This document shows positions 58,502 through 64,000 of a DNA stretch of 64,000 nt, one piece after another (positions within the stretch are counted from its first letter, which is position 1; every line of letters starts with the position of its first letter). Under the pieces are notes generated by a model that saw only the letters and a program-made list of their open reading frames with translations, was not told the DNA's origin and did no database searches. Source of the stretch: Oscillatoriaceae cyanobacterium M7585_C2015_266 (lineage in GTDB: Bacteria; Cyanobacteriota; Cyanobacteriia; Cyanobacteriales; Oscillatoriaceae); assembly GCA_015295835.1 (NCBI GenBank), contig DVEG01000003.1, forward strand, positions 159,780 through 223,779, given 5' to 3'. The position numbers and the translations under genes were made by a program.

Positions 58502-60040
58502 TTAACTACTCGTCGTTTCTTCGGGAATAGTAATGTCAATCAAGGTGATTTTGTTGCGACTAATAGTGGTAAGCGGGGGATTAATTTCACTTGAATTGCC
58601 TACTACTAATGTTACTAAATTTTCTGGTTTTAAGTAAGTTTTTGCTACCCGCTGCACGTCTTCAATAGTGGTTGCTTCTACTCCTTTTCGATAGCGGAAA
58701 ATAAAATCTGAAGGGTAGCCGTAATATTCATAACGCATTAGCCGTGATAATGTTTGCGCTGGCTCTTGAAAATTGAAGATAAAAGAATTAAGCGCGGATT
58801 CTTTAGCATATGATAATTCTTCCGGCGTTATCGGTTCAGTACGGATGCGTTCAATTTCTTTGAAAATAGCTTGAATGAAAGGTACGGTGGCGTCTGAACG
58901 GGTTTGCCCGCCTGCAATAAAGATGCCAGGATAGTCATAACGGGGGCTCCAGACGCCATAAACTGAATAGGCAAGCCCTTGACGCGATCGCACTTCATTA
59001 AATAACCGCCCCCCAAATCCATTCAATACGTCATTGAGTACAGAAAGCGCCGGATAGTCGGGGCTATTAAACAGCCCCCCCAAATGACCTATAAGTATAA
59101 AACTCTGGGTTAATTGCGGGCGCTCGACTAAAAAAACTCCGCTTTTATTCGCTTGAATAACTGTAGGCAGAGGCGGCAGTTCAATTTTTCCAGGCTGCCA
59201 GTCGCCGAATTTTTCTTGAATGAGGGTTCGCATTTTGGGAATATCAATATCTCCAACAATTCCCAAAATCATATTATTGGGGTAAAAATATCGCTGATAA
59301 AATTCTACCAAGTCCTGGCGTGTTATGCGATTAATTGTTGCGTGTTCCTGGGTGCGGGCGTAGGGGGAATCTTTGCCGTAAATTAACTTTTGAAATTCAC
59401 GAAAGGCGATAGCATTAGGATCGTCATTGCGACGAGCGATCGCACCGTGACGCTGTTTTTTCCCCAGCTCTAACTTATCTTCTGGAAAAGCCGGCGAGCG
59501 AATCACTTCTGCAAAAAGCTGGAAAACTTCTTCTAAATCTTCGCTCAAAGCATTAAAACTGACACTAGCTGATGCTACATCTATTTTAGTTTCTACTGCA
59601 GCAGCCCGCTGCTCAAGCAATTCATTCAATTCATCTGGAGAATGCTTCAAGGTACCGCCAGAGCGCCAAACTTCTGCCATCAAATCCGCCAAACCTACCT
59701 TTTCTGGAGCTTCCAGCCGCTCGCCAGTGCGAAATAGTGCTGTTGCGCTTACTAAAGGTAGTTCTCGATCCTGCATCAAATACACTACCATGCCATTTTC
59801 GAGCTGATATCGCTCGTAATCGGGCAATTGAATTTCTGGCAGGGGCGGGAACTCTAATTCCGTGTAATGTTTTGCTGCTTGCGAAAAAGCTGGCGCGCGC
59901 CACCCCACCGTCAGCAGCAATGCCATCACCAGTGCTACTAAACTTAACCAAACTGTTTTCTTTTTCTTGCCCTCGACTGAGTATTGCACGACTTTTTCTC
60001 CTAGTTTTATTTTGGGCTGTGAGGGTATAAAGCGTTTCAT
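58502..60040 (-). CDS. M16 family peptidase-like subunit, exported, without zinc motif
   Basis: A 512-residue M16 protein with an N-terminal hydrophobic stretch (VWLSLVALVMALLLTVGWRAPAFS) that serves as signal peptide or anchor. The zinc motif HxxEH is replaced by ADLMAEVWRS (VGLADLMAEVW), so it cannot bind zinc normally. The remaining M16 landmarks are present, such as LFNEVRSRQGLAYSVYGVW. It forms a pair with the upstream gene, whose stop is three bases ahead of this start. Together they are probably a periplasmic or luminal heterodimeric peptidase. It ends just nine bases from the convergent GH116 stop. Confidence 0.9.
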   Translation of the reverse strand: MKRFIPSQPKIKLGEKVVQYSVEGKKKKTVWLSLVALVMALLLTVGWRAPAFSQAAKHYTELEFPPLPEIQLPDYERYQLENGMVVYLMQDRELPLVSATALFRTGERLEAPEKVGLADLMAEVWRSGGTLKHSPDELNELLEQRAAAVETKIDVASASVSFNALSEDLEEVFQLFAEVIRSPAFPEDKLELGKKQRHGAIARRNDDPNAIAFREFQKLIYGKDSPYARTQEHATINRITRQDLVEFYQRYFYPNNMILGIVGDIDIPKMRTLIQEKFGDWQPGKIELPPLPTVIQANKSGVFLVERPQLTQSFILIGHLGGLFNSPDYPALSVLNDVLNGFGGRLFNEVRSRQGLAYSVYGVWSPRYDYPGIFIAGGQTRSDATVPFIQAIFKEIERIRTEPITPEELSYAKESALNSFIFNFQEPAQTLSRLMRYEYYGYPSDFIFRYRKGVEATTIEDVQRVAKTYLKPENLVTLVVGNSSEINPPLTTISRNKITLIDITIPEETTSS

Positions 60041-60043
60041 TTT

Positions 60044-61693
60044 TTATCCTTCTTTCGGCAAAAGTCGCCCAATAGTACGGTTTTGAGGGGTAAAAGTTTT
60101 CTGTGCCACTCGTTGAATGTCTGCGGCAGTTACTGCTGCGAGCGCGTCTATTTGTTTAAATAAATTTCGCCACGAGCCGGTTTTTACTTCGTATTCAAGT
60201 AGCAATTGCGCCATGCCTTCATTAGAGTCTAGCGAGCGCAGTAATCCAGCCCGTGCCTGTGTTTTGACACGCTCTAGTTCTTTCTCTGATACTGGCTCGG
60301 TTTTAAGGCGCTCTATTTCCGTTCGCAATGCTGAAGCCACTTCTTCTACTGTATGTCCCGGAGCCGTCATGGCATAAAATATCATCAAATTCGGATATTT
60401 ATCCCCTGGAAAGCCACTAAACCCTTGAGCGGTTAGGGCTATTTGCTTCTCTTCTACCAGCGACTTATACAGACGAGAGGTGCGCCCGTCACTAAGCAAT
60501 CCGGCGATAATTTCATAAACGGCGTGATCTGGGTGTTTCATAGGAGGTCTATGGTATCCTTCTAGATACCACGGTTGACTCTCCAAGCGCAACGTCACTT
60601 CTCTAGTTTCGGTTTGGGGGGGTTCCTGTACTGTCACTTGCGGAGGTTTCGCCCCTGCTTTATAACGCCCAAAGTAAATTTGCGCTAATTTTTTTACTTC
60701 TGTGGGGTTGACATCTCCTACAATTGCAATTGTCAAATTATTGGGGACGTAGTAAGTTCGGAAAAATTCTTCTATGTCTTTGCGAGTCAGGTTGCGGATA
60801 TCACGCTCGTAGCCTATGACAGGGCGCTTATAAGGGTGTACCTGAAAAGCTGTTTCGGAAAATGCCTCAATCATCTGCCCGATGGGCGAGTTTTCGGTGC
60901 GTAGCCGTCTTTCTTCTAAAATCACTTGCTGTTCTTTGTAGAATTCGCGAAATACCGGTTCAAGAAATCGCTCTGATTCTAGAGACATCCATAATTCTAG
61001 TTTATTTGAGGGGAAGCTGTAAAAATAACGAGTGGCGTCTGTAGATGTGGTGGCATTAAGTCCTACGCCCCCGAAACGAGCGACAATCTGACCGAATTCG
61101 TTTTGTTTGACGAGGCTGGCTGCTTCTGCTTCTACTTTTTCAAATTCTGCCTGCAATTTAGCTACTTCTGCTTCTTGATTGGCGGCTTTGGCGGCTGTGA
61201 TTTGTTCGGCTAGTTGATCAAGTTTGTCTAGTAATGGCTTTTCTGCTGCGTAGTCTCGGGTGCCAATGCGCGTGGTGCCTTTAAATGCGAGGTGTTCGAG
61301 AAAGTGCGCTATGCCGGTTTTCCCGTCTGGTTCATTGGCGCCGCCGACATCGGCGTAGGTTAAAAAGGAAATTACTGGTGCCTCGTGTCGCTCTAAAACT
61401 ATGAATTTTATGCCATTATCGAGGGTAAATTCGCTTACGCGCTTGATAACCCGTTCAAGATAGGGCTGAATGGTTTGTGCTAGAGCTTGCTTCTGAACCT
61501 CGCGGGCTAGTGCCGGCAGTGGGAACATTCCCCAACATAGTATTGCTGCCGCTAAAAGTGTCAGTAAAATTTTGCTGTGTTGGCGATGTGGCGATCGCGC
61601 TTCTGAAGTTTGTCTGTTAATTTTTTTGAAACGGCAGTAGAAAACTCGAAGCTTTGGAATCATAGAATACAGATTCAAACGGATTTTTTTCAT
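60044..61693 (-). CDS. M16 family zinc peptidase, exported, catalytically complete
   Basis: A 549-residue M16 protein. A signal peptide lies at about 40-63 (KILLTLLAAAILCWGMFPLPA then LAR). The catalytic motif is HFLEH with His130, Glu133 and His134, and the distal Glu lies in VILEERRLRTENSPIGQ. An insertion rich in Glu/Ala/Lys (LLDKLDQLAEQITAAKAANQEAEVAKL, coiled-coil-like) follows the active site, unusual compared with the pair at 16172. It forms an operon with the next gene. Likely substrates are misfolded or signal peptides outside the cytoplasm. Confidence 0.92.
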   Translation of the reverse strand: MKKIRLNLYSMIPKLRVFYCRFKKINRQTSEARSPHRQHSKILLTLLAAAILCWGMFPLPALAREVQKQALAQTIQPYLERVIKRVSEFTLDNGIKFIVLERHEAPVISFLTYADVGGANEPDGKTGIAHFLEHLAFKGTTRIGTRDYAAEKPLLDKLDQLAEQITAAKAANQEAEVAKLQAEFEKVEAEAASLVKQNEFGQIVARFGGVGLNATTSTDATRYFYSFPSNKLELWMSLESERFLEPVFREFYKEQQVILEERRLRTENSPIGQMIEAFSETAFQVHPYKRPVIGYERDIRNLTRKDIEEFFRTYYVPNNLTIAIVGDVNPTEVKKLAQIYFGRYKAGAKPPQVTVQEPPQTETREVTLRLESQPWYLEGYHRPPMKHPDHAVYEIIAGLLSDGRTSRLYKSLVEEKQIALTAQGFSGFPGDKYPNLMIFYAMTAPGHTVEEVASALRTEIERLKTEPVSEKELERVKTQARAGLLRSLDSNEGMAQLLLEYEVKTGSWRNLFKQIDALAAVTAADIQRVAQKTFTPQNRTIGRLLPKEG

Positions 61694-61831
61694 TATAATT
61701 AATTTAAGTCACGGATATTTTCTGAGAAATGATCAGCAAGCTTAACTTACTGTGAAGGTTTCGGGGGCTTTGAAGCTAAACATAGGACAATAACAATATA
61801 AATCTTAATCCCAACTCAACAGTTGGTTACT

Positions 61832-62452
61832 ATGCGAGTGTTTAACCGAGCCCCCCAGGAAGAAGCCCAAACTCGAACCCGTATTTTACAGGCGGCACAG
61901 AAGTTATTTGCTAACAAAGGCTACGATGGTACCACCACCCGCGATTTGGCTAATACCGCTGGGGTGGCGGAAGGCACTTTATTTCGATATTTTCCCAATA
62001 AAAAGGCAATTTTAGTAGAAATTGCTACTCAAGGATGGGTAGAAATTCTCACAGATCTGCTTACTGAACTGAGTGAAATGGGCAGTTATAAAGCTGTGGC
62101 GCAGGTGATGAAGCGTCGAATGCTGCACATGCGGGAAAATATCGATCTGATACGGGTGTGTTTTCTGGAGGCGCAGTTTCATCCGGATTTGCGCGAGCGC
62201 ATTCAGTCAGAAGTGATCGCTAAAATGACTGACGTAGCCGAAGCCTTTTTCCAAACCGCAATGGAAAAAGGCATCTATCGTCCTATGAATCCCCGCATTG
62301 TCGCTCAGGTATTTTTAGGCATGTTTGCCATAGCCGGATTTAGTCAGCAGACGCTCTTAGAAAAAGAAGCTTCTTTGCAAGCACAGCTAGAAATGGCAGA
62401 AACACTGGCGGATATTTTCCTAAATGGGGTTTTAAAAAAAGAAGAAAACTAG
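61832..62452 (+). CDS. TetR family transcriptional regulator
   Basis: A 206-residue regulator. The N-terminal helix-turn-helix at 8-58 reads RTRILQAAQKLFANKGYDGT, then TTRDLANTAGVAEGTLFRYF. The C-terminal ligand domain is all helical. It is divergent from the exported M16 operon with a gap of about 138 bases, so it may control that operon or itself; this is inferred from position. The start is ATG 61832; a TTG at 61823 is possible. Ligand unknown. Confidence 0.87.
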   Translation: MRVFNRAPQEEAQTRTRILQAAQKLFANKGYDGTTTRDLANTAGVAEGTLFRYFPNKKAILVEIATQGWVEILTDLLTELSEMGSYKAVAQVMKRRMLHMRENIDLIRVCFLEAQFHPDLRERIQSEVIAKMTDVAEAFFQTAMEKGIYRPMNPRIVAQVFLGMFAIAGFSQQTLLEKEASLQAQLEMAETLADIFLNGVLKKEEN

Positions 62453-62536
62453 ACGAATTTAATGTTTCATTTCATTTGCTGGTATAATCTGTGAAAAGCG
62501 GTTGTGGTGAGTTGACTAATAAAATAGGCATTTTAT

Positions 62537-63922
62537 ATGCAAGTAACTGGAAATAGCACGTTTTACGCCGAAGCGCTACGTTTACGACGTCAGCGTCTTG
62601 CTAGCGCGATCGCTTTTCCGGTTATTTTATGGTCAGGAAATCGCAGTTCTCGCAATTTTCCGGCTAATAAGTACCCGTTTCGCGCCAGCAGTCACTTTCT
62701 ATATTTTGCCGGTTTGCCCCTGGAAAATGCCGCCATTCGTCTAGAGGCAGGGAAATTAGAATTATTTCTAGACGAAGCACCGCCTGCAAGCGCTCTTTGG
62801 CACGGAGAAATGCCGAAACGGGAGGAAATTGCTGAATTCATGGGGGCTGATGCGGCATATCCTCTGGCGGAATTAGAGAAACGGGCTGTCGGTGCGGCAA
62901 CGATCGCTGTTCAAGACTGGGCTACTCTTCAGCAACAAGTTTCGGTACTTAAACGAGCGCTCGCTCCCGCCAAAGCCCCTGAAGGCATTGATCGAGAATT
63001 AACCAAAGCCATTATCGAGCTGCGACTCAGCCATGATAACGCCGCTTTAGCGGAATTACGGCAAGCGGCTGCCGTTACTGTAGAAGCACACAAAGCCGGT
63101 ATGGCTGCCACCCCTAGTGCCCGCATTGAAGCTGAGGTGAGGGCAGCAATCGAGAGTGTGATTATAGCACACAATATGACTTGTGCTTATAACAGTATCG
63201 TCACTGTACATGGGGAAATACTGCATAACGAATATTATCACCACCCGCTGCGCCCTGGCGACTTGCTACTTGCCGATGTCGGTGCGGAAACGGCTACAGG
63301 TTGGGCGTCAGATGTAACCAGAACTTGGCCAGTATCTGGATGTTTTTCTCCTACCCAGCGCGAAATTTACAATCTGGTACTTGCTGCCCACGATGCTTGC
63401 ATTGCTAAAATACAGCCAGGAGTGGAATATATAGACATTCACCTGTTAGCTTGCAATGTTATTGCAGAAGGTTTGATAAATTTGGGTATATTGCGAGGGA
63501 AAGCCGAAGATTTAGTAGAAATGGATGCGCATGCTTTATTTTTCGTTCACGGCATCGGGCACTTATTGGGGTTAGACGTGCATGATATGGAGGATTTCTG
63601 GGATTTGGCGGGATATGAAGAAGGGCGCACCAGAAGTGAGCGCTTTGGGTTATGCTACTTACGTTTAAATCGCCCCCTCCGCCCTGGGATGTTGGTGACA
63701 ATCGAACCGGGATTCTATCAAATTCCGGCTATTTTAAACGATAGGGAAAAGCGAGAAAAATATCAAAATATTGTGAATTGGGATAAATTAGCTGAGTTGG
63801 CGGATGTGCGGGGAATTCGTATTGAGGATGATGTTTTAGTAACAGAAAACGGTTGTGAAGTTTTGACGGCAGCATTGCCGACTCAGGCAAGTGATATTGA
63901 GGTGTTAGTAAAGGGCGGTTGA
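62537..63922 (+). CDS. pepP: Xaa-Pro aminopeptidase (M24B, PepP-like)
   Basis: A 461-residue metalloprotease. The N-terminal domain (1-170) is followed by the pita-bread fold with metal ligands: Asp in LADVGAETATG, Asp in WASDVTRTW, His in FVHGIGHLLGLDVHD, Glu in VTIEPGFYQI and Glu in IRIEDDVLV. It removes N-terminal residues preceding proline. It has the expected length and no signal peptide. It lies 84 bases after the TetR gene on the same strand. Close relatives include prolidases, so substrate preference is less certain. Confidence 0.92.
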   Translation: MQVTGNSTFYAEALRLRRQRLASAIAFPVILWSGNRSSRNFPANKYPFRASSHFLYFAGLPLENAAIRLEAGKLELFLDEAPPASALWHGEMPKREEIAEFMGADAAYPLAELEKRAVGAATIAVQDWATLQQQVSVLKRALAPAKAPEGIDRELTKAIIELRLSHDNAALAELRQAAAVTVEAHKAGMAATPSARIEAEVRAAIESVIIAHNMTCAYNSIVTVHGEILHNEYYHHPLRPGDLLLADVGAETATGWASDVTRTWPVSGCFSPTQREIYNLVLAAHDACIAKIQPGVEYIDIHLLACNVIAEGLINLGILRGKAEDLVEMDAHALFFVHGIGHLLGLDVHDMEDFWDLAGYEEGRTRSERFGLCYLRLNRPLRPGMLVTIEPGFYQIPAILNDREKREKYQNIVNWDKLAELADVRGIRIEDDVLVTENGCEVLTAALPTQASDIEVLVKGG

Positions 63923-64000
63923 TAAGGGGATAAGGTAAAGAAAAACCAGTTTTTATGGTATGGTTCGGTAATAAGATAATATAATAAAAGTTTATTCCTC

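Overview
This is chromosomal DNA of a cyanobacterium, probably a filamentous, Oscillatoriales-like one. The octamer HIP1 (GCGATCGC) is scattered throughout. The window also carries petN of the cytochrome b6f complex, the carotenoid genes crtP and crtB, a phylloquinone methyltransferase (menG), ycf51, a short-Q-loop cytochrome bd oxidase and several families seen mainly in cyanobacteria. Assignment below phylum level is a guess. I found no tRNA, rRNA, CRISPR array, prophage or intact transposase. Most genes are housekeeping genes with a moderate number of regulators.

Layout. 0-7.4 kb, all minus strand: a partial TPR protein, a small hypothetical protein, a frameshifted DUF167 gene, a cupin, a DJ-1/PfpI protein, petN (29 codons, with its own terminator), a cobalamin-binding-type protein, a DUF445 membrane protein, menG and a response regulator with a GAF domain. 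7.4-16 kb: a structured leader, a LapA-like membrane protein, ubiX, an RNase II/R enzyme, a protein with a duplicated helical module (plus strand), clpP, a phospholipase-D-like lipoprotein and a hypothetical protein. 16-25.5 kb: an active/inactive M16 peptidase pair, cydAB, a PLP aminotransferase, an iron-type dehydrogenase, ycf51 and sufU. 25.5-33.3 kb: a signalling block with a response-regulator/adenylate cyclase, a CheY-like protein, a Cache histidine kinase and a hybrid kinase whose gene is split by a run of ten A/T bases. 33.6-38 kb: dnaK, then dnaJ, separated by a strongly folded element resembling the end of an IS200/IS605 transposon (omega RNA), then another CheY-like protein. 38.7-42 kb: crtP, crtB and an RRM RNA-binding protein. 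43-51 kb: an M48-like membrane protein without zinc ligands, prfC, a DUF4870 protein, a hypothetical protein, pheS and surE. 51-64 kb: a zinc-ribbon membrane protein, an ArnT-like glycosyltransferase, a Ser/Thr kinase with a WD40 propeller, a GH116 glucosidase, a second active/inactive M16 pair (exported), a TetR regulator and an aminopeptidase P.

How the genes work together. crtP and crtB provide the first steps of carotenoid synthesis. menG supplies phylloquinone to photosystem I, and petN is a structural subunit of cytochrome b6f. cydAB forms a quinol oxidase. dnaK/dnaJ, clpP and the M16 enzymes form a protein quality-control set. The 25.5-33.3 kb block reads as one sensory locus with two membrane kinases, a free receiver and a cAMP-producing output protein.

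Points most worth a second look: the omega-RNA-like element between dnaK and dnaJ, the homopolymer split in the hybrid kinase, the pseudoknot-type complementarity upstream of crtP, the folded leader of the GAF response regulator, the two active/inactive M16 pairs, and the over-represented octamer GCGAGCGC, which is one base away from HIP1.
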